The notes: generated by a model from the sequence alone, not told the origin. A DNA stretch of 59,083 nt from Sandaracinaceae bacterium (GCA_040218145.1 JAVJQK010000067.1:1-59083), one strand, 5' to 3'. Shown: positions 37,782 through 46,712, counted from the stretch's first letter. Numbers and translations are program-made.

Positions 37782-37971
37782 GTGCGCGCGGCAGGTCTCC
37801 TGACTCGCCGGTTCCTCCGATCCAGGCCGCCTTCCCGACGCGAGCGTCAGTGGCTGAGTGGCCTGGACCGTCCCCGGTCACAGTGGCGGGGGCCGCGCCG
37901 GCTTCTCACCGGCTTCCCTCTTCGGAGCTCAGATCGAGCTCTTGTCCGTCTCGTGGACGGACCGCGTGCAC
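37782..37971 (-). promoter_or_regulatory. Cobalamin (B12) riboswitch aptamer
   Basis: Read on the minus strand, the segment has the family hallmarks. These are GGGAAGCCGGTGAGAAGCC (about 37919-37901), the B12-box core GCCACTGTGACCGGGGA (about 37887-37871), and the 3' motif GTCAGGAGACCTGCC (37804-37790). The closing P1 helix is GTGCACGCGG (37971-37962) against CCGCGCGCAC (37791-37782) with one mismatch. It ends about 110 bp before the GTG of the propeller lipoprotein gene. Binding of adenosyl- or another cobalamin is expected to reduce expression. Confidence 0.93.
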
Positions 37972-38088
37972 GTCGTTCGATTGTCAGACGACGCCCCCAC
38001 CCTGGGAGCGACGGGGCGTGCATAGACTTCGCGCGCGCCCCGGTCAAACGCCTCGACGCGGGGGGAGGCGGGCGGCCATCATCACGCC

Positions 38089-39396
38089 ATGCGGTGTTTG
38101 CTCGCCCTCCTCGTCACGGCCTGCGCGACGACGCCCTGCCCCGACGAGCCGCTCTCGCGCCCGAGCGAGACGCCGGCGTTCGTGGTGCGCGTGCACGACC
38201 GCCTGCCGCCGCCCGACGAGATGACCCTGCCCGGCACCGACCGCGCCCCGGAGCCGTTCGGGCTCGGGGAGTACGCCTCGCACGCGCTCTACGCCGCCGA
38301 CGGACGCCTGCTCGCGGAGCGCTGGCTCGACAACCTCACGCGCTGGGAGGGCGCGGCGGGCACGGTGGACGCGGCGTCGGTGCTCCCGGCGCGGATGCGA
38401 CCGGGTGGGCTGACGGTGTTGCTCGCGGACGGGCGCCGCTCCCGCGTGCGCTTCGAGACGACGAGCGGGCTGTTGCTGTCCCAGCGCGAGACCTACACCT
38501 CGCCGCCGCCGCGCGGAGGGCAGCTCATCGCGGAGACGGACCTCGGTGACGGCACGGTGCTGCTGTCGCGCGCGCGGACCGACGCCGCGCCGGCCGACCT
38601 GCTCTGGATCGACGCGGACGAGAGCGAGGGCGCGCCGCGCGACGTGTTCGGGTTGAGCGATCTGTCGAGCGGGCGCGTCACGCCCGGCCGCGGCGCGCCC
38701 TTCACGACGGGCGCGGCGGCGGAGCGAGCGCTGATCACGCTCTGGCTCGAGGACGAGCCGGACGCGGGCGCCTTCGCGCTCGTGACCCCGGGCGACGACG
38801 ACGTGACGCGGGTCGATCTCCCCGGCGTCTCGGGCTGCGTGGACGCGGCGCCGGTCGCGCCCTCGGGAGACACGCCGCGGGTGGTGGTGCTCTGCGTGGG
38901 CGACCCCACGCGGCCCGCCATCGAGCGCGACCGCGCGGGGCTGGTGCTGCTGGAGGCCGAGCGCACCGGCCCGCCCATCGTCGCGGCCACGCGCACGCAG
39001 AATGAGCTGTTCCGCGACTATCCGCCGAGCAGCGCGCTGGTGGGGCTCGCCGGGAGCTGGGTGGCCTACCTCTCGGAGGGCGACGCGACGCGCGCCGACG
39101 TGCTGCTCGCCGTCCACATGGAGAGCGACGCGGGCGTGATCCTCTGGGAGGAAGATCGCACCGAGATCTGGGGCCCCGCCCTCGGGAGCGGCGACTTCGC
39201 GCCCGGCCTCGGCGGCGGCGCGGGCGGCGGAGTGGGCGAGCTCTGGTGGCCCTCGACGCGGGAAGGCGTCTTGCGATTCGAGCAGACGAGCGAGGGCGCC
39301 GACGCGCGCTTCGTCACGCTCGCCGCCGCGCCGCAGCCGGGGTGCTCGCGCCTGCCGCCGCGCGCGGTGCGTCACCTGCCGCCGCCCGCGCCTTGA
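38089..39396 (+). CDS. Uncharacterised lipoprotein
   Basis: A 435-residue product from an ATG with a strong GGGGGGAGG ribosome site. The signal is short (MRCLLALLVTAC), with Cys12 as the lipid site. The mature domain is rich in beta-strand-like segments and acidic turns (DLGDGTVLLSRARTD, RVVVLCVGDP), possibly another propeller. It diverges from the B12-riboswitch gene, so the two could share a control region. No motif gives a function. Confidence 0.72.
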   Translation: MRCLLALLVTACATTPCPDEPLSRPSETPAFVVRVHDRLPPPDEMTLPGTDRAPEPFGLGEYASHALYAADGRLLAERWLDNLTRWEGAAGTVDAASVLPARMRPGGLTVLLADGRRSRVRFETTSGLLLSQRETYTSPPPRGGQLIAETDLGDGTVLLSRARTDAAPADLLWIDADESEGAPRDVFGLSDLSSGRVTPGRGAPFTTGAAAERALITLWLEDEPDAGAFALVTPGDDDVTRVDLPGVSGCVDAAPVAPSGDTPRVVVLCVGDPTRPAIERDRAGLVLLEAERTGPPIVAATRTQNELFRDYPPSSALVGLAGSWVAYLSEGDATRADVLLAVHMESDAGVILWEEDRTEIWGPALGSGDFAPGLGGGAGGGVGELWWPSTREGVLRFEQTSEGADARFVTLAAAPQPGCSRLPPRAVRHLPPPAP

Positions 39397-39432
39397 CCTT
39401 CGCCCGGCCCATCTGGTGTAACCCGGGTCGCG

Positions 39433-40281
39433 ATGACCCTGGTCGATCAGTTCGAGAGCGTCTTCCGTTCCGCCGAGCGGAGCCGCTACGCGTTCAGCGC
39501 GATCGACGTGAAGAAGGTCTTGCTGGTCACCGACCTCGAGGGCGCGGAGGCCGAGCGCTTCGCGGCGAAGACGCGCGCGTTCCTGGCCGAGATCGAGGGC
39601 GCGTCGTGGACCGTGCTGACCAACGACGACTACGGCGACGTGGCCGCGCTCCGCGCGAAGGTCACCGAGATGGCCCCCGACCTCGTCGTCAGCTACCGGA
39701 ACCTCCGCTACACGACCTGGCGCTGGCCCTACAGCCTGGGCGTCTACCTCAACGTGCTGACCCGCGAGACCGATCTGCCGGTGCTCGTGATGCCGAACCC
39801 GCACGAGCTGCCCGACTGGCGACGGGACACCACGAGCGCGGTGATGGTGCTCGCCGACCACCTCACGGGCGACGATCGCCTCGTCGACTGGGGCGTGCGC
39901 TTCGTGCGGCCGGAGGGGAAGCTCTACCTCGCGCACGTCGAAGACGACGCCGTCTTCGAGCGCTACATGGGCGTGATCGGGAAGCTGCCCAGCATCGACA
40001 CCGACGTCGCGCGCGAGGACATCGAGGCGCGCCTCCTCAAGGAGCCGCGGGACTACGTCGAGAGCATCGGCGAGGTGCTGGCCGAGCAAGGCCACCTCAC
40101 GCACGCGCTGATCCCGCTCGTCCGCTGGGGGCACCGCCTCGCCGACTACGTGGCGCTCATCGAGGAGCACGACGTGGACCTGCTGGTCTTTCACACCAAG
40201 GAAGAGGACGACCTCGCGCTCCACGGCAAGGCCTACTCGCTCGCCGTGCGCCTGCGCGACGTGCCGATCCTCATGCTCTGA
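39433..40281 (+). CDS. Universal stress protein (UspA) family, tandem-domain
   Basis: 282 residues with two Usp-like alpha/beta halves. The first begins VKKVLLVTDLEGAEAERF, and the second ends HDVDLLVFHTKEEDDLALHGKAYSLAVRLRDVPILML, where the phosphate-binding G-x2-G-x9-G-S/T loop is replaced by HGKAYSLAV. ATP binding is therefore doubtful. The stop overlaps the ATG of the transporter gene by 1 bp (TGATG), so it is probably a regulatory partner of that transporter. It is cytoplasmic. Confidence 0.82.
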   Translation: MTLVDQFESVFRSAERSRYAFSAIDVKKVLLVTDLEGAEAERFAAKTRAFLAEIEGASWTVLTNDDYGDVAALRAKVTEMAPDLVVSYRNLRYTTWRWPYSLGVYLNVLTRETDLPVLVMPNPHELPDWRRDTTSAVMVLADHLTGDDRLVDWGVRFVRPEGKLYLAHVEDDAVFERYMGVIGKLPSIDTDVAREDIEARLLKEPRDYVESIGEVLAEQGHLTHALIPLVRWGHRLADYVALIEEHDVDLLVFHTKEEDDLALHGKAYSLAVRLRDVPILML

Positions 40282-41672
40282 TGAACGAGCTGGAGCCGAT
40301 CGCGGAGACCGTCGTCGACCCACACGTGCCCACGTGGGTCACCGCGCTCTTCGGCGGGATCCTCGTCCTGATGGTCCTCGCGCTCGCGCTCGAGGAGAAG
40401 ATCCACGCGAAGAAGTCGTTCATCACCGGCGTCGCCGCGGTGGCGAGCCTCGCGATCGCCGAGGCGCTGCACCTGCTGCCGACCGACGACCTGACCAACT
40501 CGATGCACGAGACGGTCGAGATGCCGGTCTACATCGCGGCCATCGACTGGGGCGTCATCGCGATCATCCTCGGCTCGAGCATCTTCGTCGACGTCACGAG
40601 CAAGTCGGGCCTCTTCGCGTGGATCGCCATCCGTCTGACCCGCGCGAGCCGCGGCGACCCCTTCTGGCTGCTCGTCTACTACGGCGTGATGACGGTCGTG
40701 TTCAGCGCGATGCTGAACAACGTCACCGCGATGATCATCGTCGGCTCGCTCACCGGCGTGTCGCTGAAGAAGCTGGGCCGGACCGATCAGCTCCTCGGGT
40801 TCCTGCTCGTCGAGGGGCTGCTCACCAACGTCGGCGGCCTGCTCACCCTCATCAGCTCGGTGCCGAACATCATCGTCGGCCAGACGGCGGGGATCAGCTT
40901 CGTCGACTTCTTCCTCGTCGCCAGCCCCTACGTGCTCGTCGCGACCGTGATCACCCTGCTGCTCGGCGCGCGGCTCTTCGGCATCCATCGACTGGCCGAA
41001 GGCGAAGAGCGCGAGAAGGCGCAGGCGCTGGTGGACACCTTCGACGAGAACGAGAGCATCGAGAGCCGCGGCTTCTTCACCTACGGCGCGGTGATGGCGG
41101 TGCTCTTCATCGTCGCCATCGCGACCACGAGCGTCACGCCGGTCGTCAGCGAGCTGGGCATGGGCTTCGTCGCGCTCGCCTTCGCGGCCGCCATGCTGCT
41201 GCGCTTCAAGAGCGAGGTCGACCGCTTCTACCAGGCGGTGGACTGGGACCTGATCGGCTTCTTCGCCGCGCTCTTCATCGTCATCAACGTGATGGAGCAC
41301 GCGCACGTGCTCGACGCGATCGGGGTGGGCCTCGCGAAGATCCTCGAGCTGCCCGGCGAGAGCGGCTCCCTGCTCGTCAGCGCGGCGGCGGCGTCGAGCG
41401 TCACCGACAACATCCCGCTCGCGGCCATGCTCGCCAACATCCTCCGCGGGCTCGGCACCGCGAGCGACTCGCCGCTCTGGTGGTCGGTCGTCTTCGGCGC
41501 GAACCTCGGCGGCAACCTCACCCCGATCGGCTCCGCGTCGACGGTGGTCGCGGTCACCCTCATGAACAAGCACCGCCTCGGCGTCAGCTTCGGCGGGTTC
41601 GTGAAGCGGGCCCTGCCCTTCGCCGTGGTGCAGCTGATCCTGGCCGTCGCGTACGTGATGATCTTCCTATGA
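40281..41672 (+). CDS. NhaD/ArsB-type (ion transporter superfamily) membrane protein
   Basis: A 463-residue protein with about eleven to twelve membrane segments. The paired half-repeats carry MLNNVTAMIIVGSLTG and SSVTDNIPLAAMLANI, the N-x-x-T/N-x-P elements of the ion-transporter superfamily, and FGANLGGNLTPIGSASTVVAV near the end. These match NhaD Na+/H+ antiporters and ArsB/CitMHS relatives; the exact ion cannot be fixed by eye. It overlaps both neighbours in the operon (TGATG upstream, ATGA downstream). Confidence 0.88.
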   Translation: MNELEPIAETVVDPHVPTWVTALFGGILVLMVLALALEEKIHAKKSFITGVAAVASLAIAEALHLLPTDDLTNSMHETVEMPVYIAAIDWGVIAIILGSSIFVDVTSKSGLFAWIAIRLTRASRGDPFWLLVYYGVMTVVFSAMLNNVTAMIIVGSLTGVSLKKLGRTDQLLGFLLVEGLLTNVGGLLTLISSVPNIIVGQTAGISFVDFFLVASPYVLVATVITLLLGARLFGIHRLAEGEEREKAQALVDTFDENESIESRGFFTYGAVMAVLFIVAIATTSVTPVVSELGMGFVALAFAAAMLLRFKSEVDRFYQAVDWDLIGFFAALFIVINVMEHAHVLDAIGVGLAKILELPGESGSLLVSAAAASSVTDNIPLAAMLANILRGLGTASDSPLWWSVVFGANLGGNLTPIGSASTVVAVTLMNKHRLGVSFGGFVKRALPFAVVQLILAVAYVMIFL

Positions 41673-42415
41673 GCATCTTCTTCCTCAGCGACTTCGGCGT
41701 GCGCGATCACTACGTGGGGGTGGTGGAGGCCGTGATCGCGAAGATCGCGCCCGCCGCGCGCGTCGTTCACCTGACCCACGGCGTGCCGCCGCAGGATCTG
41801 CGGAACGGGAGCTGGCAGCTCTGGGCCGCGTCGCCGCACCTGCCCGACGGCTCGATCGTGCTCGCGGTGGTCGACCCTGGGGTGGGCTCGGAGCGGCGCG
41901 CCGTCGTGGTGGAGACCGAGCGGCTCACCTACGTCGCGCCGGACAACGGGCTCCTCGAGGCGGCGCTCGCCGAGCAGACCGTGAAGCGCGCCCACGGCCT
42001 GACCGAGCCTGCCTATCGACTGCGTGACGTCTCGGCGACCTTTCACGGCCGCGACATCTTCGGCCCCGCCGCCGCGCACCTGGCCAGCGGCGTGGACCCG
42101 GCCGCCTTCGGCGACCCTGTGGAAGCCCTCGCCCCCCTGGGCCTGCTCCCGCGCGACGCGGCCTACGGCGAGGTCTGGACCTTCGACCACTTCGGCAACG
42201 CGCTCACCACCCTGCGCGCTCCCGAAGAGGCGCCGACCGCCATCACCGTCAGCGGCCGCCGCGTGCCGTGGGTCGAGACCTACGCCTCGGTCGGTCCGGG
42301 AGAAGCGCTCGCGCTCCGCGGCTCGAGCGGCCTCGTCGAGCTCAGCGTGCGCGATGGCTCCGCCAGGGAAGCGCTCTCGTTGACCGAAGGCGCCGAGGTC
42401 CGCCTCGTCCCCTGA
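41669..42415 (+). CDS. SAM hydroxide adenosyltransferase (DUF62, chlorinase/fluorinase family)
   Basis: A 248-residue enzyme family that splits S-adenosylmethionine into adenosine and methionine using water or hydroxide. Motifs are FFLSDFGVRDHYVGVVEAVI at the N-terminus with the conserved Asp, VVDPGVGSERR, APDNGLL, TFHGRDIFGPAAAHLA and FDHFGNALTTL. The D-R-H catalytic set is present and the halogenase-specific loop is not evident. ATG overlaps the transporter stop (ATGA), so it is the third gene of the operon. Confidence 0.92.
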   Translation: MSIFFLSDFGVRDHYVGVVEAVIAKIAPAARVVHLTHGVPPQDLRNGSWQLWAASPHLPDGSIVLAVVDPGVGSERRAVVVETERLTYVAPDNGLLEAALAEQTVKRAHGLTEPAYRLRDVSATFHGRDIFGPAAAHLASGVDPAAFGDPVEALAPLGLLPRDAAYGEVWTFDHFGNALTTLRAPEEAPTAITVSGRRVPWVETYASVGPGEALALRGSSGLVELSVRDGSAREALSLTEGAEVRLVP

Positions 42416-42458
42416 CGTGACGGCGTGACGGCGCGTCGATCGCGTCTATCTCCGCCGC

Positions 42459-43247
42459 GTGAGACTCGGCCTCGCTCTGATCGCCATGCTCGTCGCGCTC
42501 GGCCCCGGGCGTGCGTCCGCCCTGAGCGCTGGGGACCGCGCCCCATCCATCGATCTCGTCGACGATTCAGGCCGCCGCGTGACCCTGCGCCGCTACCGAG
42601 GCCGCGTGCTCATCGTCAGCACCTGGGCCTCGTGGTGTGCCCCGTGCATGGAGGAGCTCCCCTCGCTCCAGCGCCTCTACGCCCGCCACTACCGCCGCGG
42701 CCTCCGCGTGCTCGGCGTCAACGTCGATCGCGAGCTCGAATCGATGCAACAAGCCAAGCGTGAGCTCCGCCTCCGCTTCCCGAACGCGCACGATCCCGAG
42801 CGCACCCTCGTCCGCCGCTGGGGGGCGCGCACCATCCCCATGCTCTGGGTCATCGATGGGGACGGCGTCGTGCGGCACGTGCAGGGCGGCTACGAGCCTG
42901 GAGACGAGCGCGTGCTCGAGCGTATCGTGCGCGGTCTGCTCCCGCCCGAGCCGACGCCAGACGCCGGCCGCTCCGACGCGGGTCACTCCGACGCGGGCCT
43001 CCCGGACGCGGGTGCGCCCGAAACACCAGCGCCCGACAGAGCTGGCCAAGCGAGCTCGGCGCCTCGGACGCCGACGCGCCCGCCCGCATCCCAGCCGGCC
43101 GCCCTCGAGGCCCCGCCCCCCGCCGCGCCCGCAGCCCGCACCAACCGCGCCGCCGGCCTCTGCACGATCACTCGCTCTGCCCCGAGCTCCCTCGCGGCCA
43201 TCACGCTCCTCGCCCTCGCCCTGCTCCTGACGGCGCGCCGCCCCTGA
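42459..43247 (+). CDS. TlpA-like thioredoxin with C-terminal sorting/anchor tail
   Basis: 262 residues from a GTG at 42459. A signal peptide (LALIAMLVALGPGRASA) is followed by a thioredoxin/AhpC-TSA-type domain with WASWCAPC (Cys60 and Cys63), GVNVDRE and the cis-Pro loop ARTIPMLWVID. Residues about 165-230 are a Pro/Ala/Asp linker. The C-terminus has one Cys, a hydrophobic helix and ARRP, much like a MYXO-CTERM tail. It therefore appears to be a surface- or envelope-tethered reductase or oxidase of disulfides. The starts and ends of the neighbouring lipoprotein genes do not overlap it. Confidence 0.85.
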   Translation: MRLGLALIAMLVALGPGRASALSAGDRAPSIDLVDDSGRRVTLRRYRGRVLIVSTWASWCAPCMEELPSLQRLYARHYRRGLRVLGVNVDRELESMQQAKRELRLRFPNAHDPERTLVRRWGARTIPMLWVIDGDGVVRHVQGGYEPGDERVLERIVRGLLPPEPTPDAGRSDAGHSDAGLPDAGAPETPAPDRAGQASSAPRTPTRPPASQPAALEAPPPAAPAARTNRAAGLCTITRSAPSSLAAITLLALALLLTARRP

Positions 43248-43396
43248 GTCCCCGGACCCCGAGCTGGGTATGTCGCGGCGGTCGCTCTGCGGCGTGACGG
43301 CCGTCGTGCTGGCGCGCGCGCCGGCGACCTCGAAGAAAGTGACGCTCGACAGGAAACCTCTCGGCGGCGCGCGCGATGGGGCCCGCCGGAGGTTCC

Positions 43397-45550
43397 ATGA
43401 GACATCGATACGCCCGCCTGCTGACGCTCGCGCTCGCCTGCGCGGCCTGTGACACCCCGCCCGTCGCCGACGACGCGGCCGCGCCCGAGGACGCGGCGAG
43501 CGCGTCCGACGCAGAGCCCACGCGCCCCGACGCCGCGCCGCCCGCCTGCGTCACGGACGCCGACTGCGACGACGGGCTCTTCTGCAACGGCCCCGAGCTG
43601 TGCGACCCCGCCCATCCAGCCGCCGACCCGCGCGGCTGCGCCTTCGACGGCATGCGATGCCCGGCGGCCGACGTCTGTGACGAGGACGCCGACCGATGCG
43701 AGCCGGCGCCGTGCGCGGGCGACGCCGAGCGCGTGACGGCCTACCGAGACGCCGACGGGGACGGATACGGCGACGCCGCCCGATCCATGCGGGTCTGCCC
43801 CGAGGACGCAGGACCGGGAAACGCGTGGTCGCTCCAACCCGACGACTGCGACGACACGAGACCCGGCGTCAACCCGGGCGCGACCGAGATCTGTGACCCG
43901 GCTGGCCGCGACGAGGATTGTGACCCGACCACCATCCATGGTGGCGACGGGGACGCCGACGGCGACGGCTACGTCAACGCGACCTGCCGCAACGGTCCCC
44001 TCGCCGGCGATGACTGCGACGACGCCTCCGCGGACGCCCACCCCGGCGCCGCGGAGATCTGCGACGGGCACGACAACGACTGCGACGGGACGACCGACGA
44101 GGGCGTGCTGATCACCTTCCACCGCGACGCCGACGGCGACGGCTTCGGCTGCGACCCGAGCGCCACCACCTGCCCCGCGCCGGTCGAGGCCTGCGCCGCG
44201 CCCACCGGGTACGTCGCCGACGCCCGCGACTGCAACGACGAGCCCTCCGACGGTGCCGCGCAGAGCCCCGATGTGACCGAGACCTGCAACGGCGTCGACG
44301 ACGACTGCGACGGCGCCGTGGACGTCGGGAGCGTCGACCTGGGGACGCGCGAACACTGCTCTGCGTGCTTCGACGACTGCCAGTTCAGCTGCAACGCTGG
44401 CACGTGCGAGCAGGCGGTCGACATCGACATGAGCTGGGATGCTCAGTGCGCGACGACGACGCTGAACAACCTGTATTGCTGGGGCCTCAACCGGGACGGC
44501 GCCGTCGGCGACGGCACGACACGGCCCGCGCATCGACCGGTGCGGGTCCTCGGCACGCCGACGACGGCCGAGGTCGAGTCGATGAGCCTGCACGGCAGGA
44601 CGAGCTGCGCGCTGACGCGCAACACCGGGACCGGCGTCGGCTCCGTGTACTGCTGGGGTGAAAACGACGACTACCAGGTCGCGGACACGGGCTCGACGCG
44701 GGTCTCCGTGCCCACGCTCGTGGGCTCGAGCTTCGAGAGCGTCGCGGTGAACCAGGACTCCACCCTGGAGGGCACGACGTGCGCGGCGCGGCACAGCGGA
44801 GGCTCGTCGACGGGCCTCTGCTGGGGGGCTCGCGTGCCGCGACGCGACGCCGGCGGAGAGTGGTCGATCGTCTCCTCGACGACGCCGCTCGAGCTCGGCC
44901 CCTCGTACCCGTCGCCGGTGGGCAGCGTCTTGAACGGCATGCCCTGCACGCTCAGCGCGGCCGGGCAGCTGACATGCTGGGGCACCAACCGGTGGGGTGA
45001 GCGGGGGATCGGCGCCACCGCAGCGCTCACCCCTCCGCCGGCCCAGGTCAGCTTGACACCTCCCGTGCTCCACGCGGTGGAGTCGGGACCGACGCGCTGC
45101 GCCCTGCGGGGCACGGAGGTCTGGTGCTGGGGCAGCGATAACACCGGCGGGCTCGGGGACGGCCCTCTCTCTCCCGACCGGTGCGGCAGCGAGTCGTTCG
45201 AAGTCGGATGCGCGCTGAGCCCGGTCCGGGTGAGCTCCCTCCCGCCCATCGAGCGCCTCTTCGGAGACGTGGGCGGGTTCTGCGCGCGCACCCCGGCCGG
45301 TGAGATGTACTGCTGGGCGGTCAACAACCGGCCGGGCGTCGAGCTGCTTCCGGGTCTCCCCACCACCGGGCCGACTCACAGCCCCGTTCGCGTGCCGTCG
45401 TTGGACGGCTTCGAGCGGCTGGTGGTGGGAAGCTACGGTGCCTGCGGGATAGACGCCGTGGGGGACGTCTACTGCTGGGGCAACGGCGCGCTGTCGCTTG
45501 GAACGAGCAGCGCACCGGGCGTCGCGCGCCTCCTCCCCCCGGCCCCCTGA
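43397..45550 (+). CDS. MopE-like plus RCC1 lipoprotein
   Basis: 717 residues from an ATG at 43397 with CCGGAGG upstream; an earlier in-frame ATG at 43376 lacks a site. The signal ends LACAAC. The N-terminal half has repeated MopE-type metal-binding motifs: DADGDGYGD, DCDDxxPGVNPGATEICD, GHDNDCDGTTDEG and GVDDDCDGAVD. Then comes a small Cys knot (HCSACFDDCQFSCNAGTC) and seven RCC1 units with CWGxN, including one CWAVNN. The RCC1 part matches the two giant lipoproteins at 28-35 kb, but the Cys modules are replaced by Ca-type repeats. Confidence 0.88.
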   Translation: MRHRYARLLTLALACAACDTPPVADDAAAPEDAASASDAEPTRPDAAPPACVTDADCDDGLFCNGPELCDPAHPAADPRGCAFDGMRCPAADVCDEDADRCEPAPCAGDAERVTAYRDADGDGYGDAARSMRVCPEDAGPGNAWSLQPDDCDDTRPGVNPGATEICDPAGRDEDCDPTTIHGGDGDADGDGYVNATCRNGPLAGDDCDDASADAHPGAAEICDGHDNDCDGTTDEGVLITFHRDADGDGFGCDPSATTCPAPVEACAAPTGYVADARDCNDEPSDGAAQSPDVTETCNGVDDDCDGAVDVGSVDLGTREHCSACFDDCQFSCNAGTCEQAVDIDMSWDAQCATTTLNNLYCWGLNRDGAVGDGTTRPAHRPVRVLGTPTTAEVESMSLHGRTSCALTRNTGTGVGSVYCWGENDDYQVADTGSTRVSVPTLVGSSFESVAVNQDSTLEGTTCAARHSGGSSTGLCWGARVPRRDAGGEWSIVSSTTPLELGPSYPSPVGSVLNGMPCTLSAAGQLTCWGTNRWGERGIGATAALTPPPAQVSLTPPVLHAVESGPTRCALRGTEVWCWGSDNTGGLGDGPLSPDRCGSESFEVGCALSPVRVSSLPPIERLFGDVGGFCARTPAGEMYCWAVNNRPGVELLPGLPTTGPTHSPVRVPSLDGFERLVVGSYGACGIDAVGDVYCWGNGALSLGTSSAPGVARLLPPAP

Positions 45551-45611
45551 CCGAGCCCGACGCGCGTCCACGCGGCCTCCGCTCACGCGCGACGGAGGCC
45601 GCGCGGCTCGG
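45551..45611. terminator. Bidirectional terminator-like hairpin
   Basis: A perfect 11-bp stem (45571-45581 with 45593-45603) sits inside a second matching pair, CCGAGCC (45551-45557) and GGCTCGG (45605-45611). It fills the gap between two convergent genes, so it can serve both. T-runs are absent on either side. Confidence 0.65.
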
Positions 45612-45618
45612 TGCGCCA

Positions 45619-46647
45619 TCAGCCCGCGGCGATGTCCTCGAGCGTCGCGCGGACGGCCGGGATCATCTCCTCGGGCGCTCGCTCCGACAGCTCCTGGAGC
45701 CCGTACCCGCGCGCCGCGAGGCGCTCCGCCGTGCGCAGCCCGAAGTAGTAGGCGGCCCGGACCGGGCGCTCCCCGAGCGCGTCGGACGCGCGGCCGAGGA
45801 AGAACGTCGCGTAGTCCTGCTCCGAGTCCGACTCGAGGGCGCCGAGCAACATCCGGGCGAGCTCGCGCTCGTACCGCGGCAGCTCGCGCTCGGCCGACAC
45901 CGCGCGCGCGCGGTTGAGCAGCTGCGGGTCGGACGGGTCGTGCAGGTGCTGCTCGGGGAGCACCTCGTCGAGGGTCGCGCCCGGGTTGAGCACGCGGCTC
46001 GCGTGCACCGCGAGGCCCTCGAACCAGACGCCCGCGCCGATCACGTTCTGCTCGGGCTGGCGCTGGTGGAAGTGGAACAGCTCGTGGGAGAAGAGGACCG
46101 GCCCCGGCATGCTCGGCCCCTCGTCCGCGATCACGTCGACGCCGAAGGCGAGCTGGGGCGCGCCGTCGATCATGCGGCCGGCGCCGTTGAACGCGTCGAG
46201 CGACGCGAGGAGGTAGCAGCGCCCTCGCCAGTCGAAGGCGGGCAGCGCGTCGACGAAGCGCGCGGCGGCCACCTCGAGCTGCGCCGGCAGCGCGTCGCTG
46301 ATCGCCCGCATGCGCGGCACGCGCGCCGGGAGCGCCGCCCACCACGGCTCGAAGCGAGCCCGCAGCGCGCCCTCCTCGGCCGACAGACCCAGGACCGACG
46401 CCGTGTAGAGCTCGGGGTGACGCGCCACCACCGCGCGCTCGAACCGCGCGAAGGCTTCGTCCGCCGGGCGCCCGCGCGCGCTCTCCCAGAACGCCCAGAA
46501 GGCCGGCATCGTGTCCACGATCTCCAGCGCGGCCTCGGCGCGCGCAGCCTCGCCCCGTGAGCCCTCGCTCGGGCCCGGGAGGCGCGCGGCGCACCCGGCG
46601 AGCGCAGTGGATCCGAGCCAGAGCAGATCACGTCGCGTCAGCGTCAT
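45619..46647 (-). CDS. Metalloprotease-like lipoprotein with Tat-type signal
   Basis: A 342-residue product from an ATG at 46647 (GTG at 46650 also possible). The N-terminus TRRDLLWLGSTALAGC combines a twin-arginine signal with a lipobox. The domain has HELFHFHQ (His188, Glu189, His192), a HExxH zinc site, and a likely third ligand Glu210 in WFEGLAVH. This layout resembles DUF2268-type predicted Zn peptidases. Activity is inferred from the motif. Export by Tat suggests cofactor loading before export. Confidence 0.78.
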   Translation of the reverse strand: MTLTRRDLLWLGSTALAGCAARLPGPSEGSRGEAARAEAALEIVDTMPAFWAFWESARGRPADEAFARFERAVVARHPELYTASVLGLSAEEGALRARFEPWWAALPARVPRMRAISDALPAQLEVAAARFVDALPAFDWRGRCYLLASLDAFNGAGRMIDGAPQLAFGVDVIADEGPSMPGPVLFSHELFHFHQRQPEQNVIGAGVWFEGLAVHASRVLNPGATLDEVLPEQHLHDPSDPQLLNRARAVSAERELPRYERELARMLLGALESDSEQDYATFFLGRASDALGERPVRAAYYFGLRTAERLAARGYGLQELSERAPEEMIPAVRATLEDIAAG

Positions 46648-46712
46648 CACGCGGGAGGGTACGCGACATCGCGCGTGGGTATTTCGCGCCGCGCGGGCGT
46701 ACCCTCGCGGGC

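Noticed and set aside
42983-46594. A 1203-codon minus-strand frame across four plus- and minus-strand genes
   Set aside because: It is low-complexity Arg/Gly/Ala shadow sequence, and it covers genes with clear motifs in other frames.
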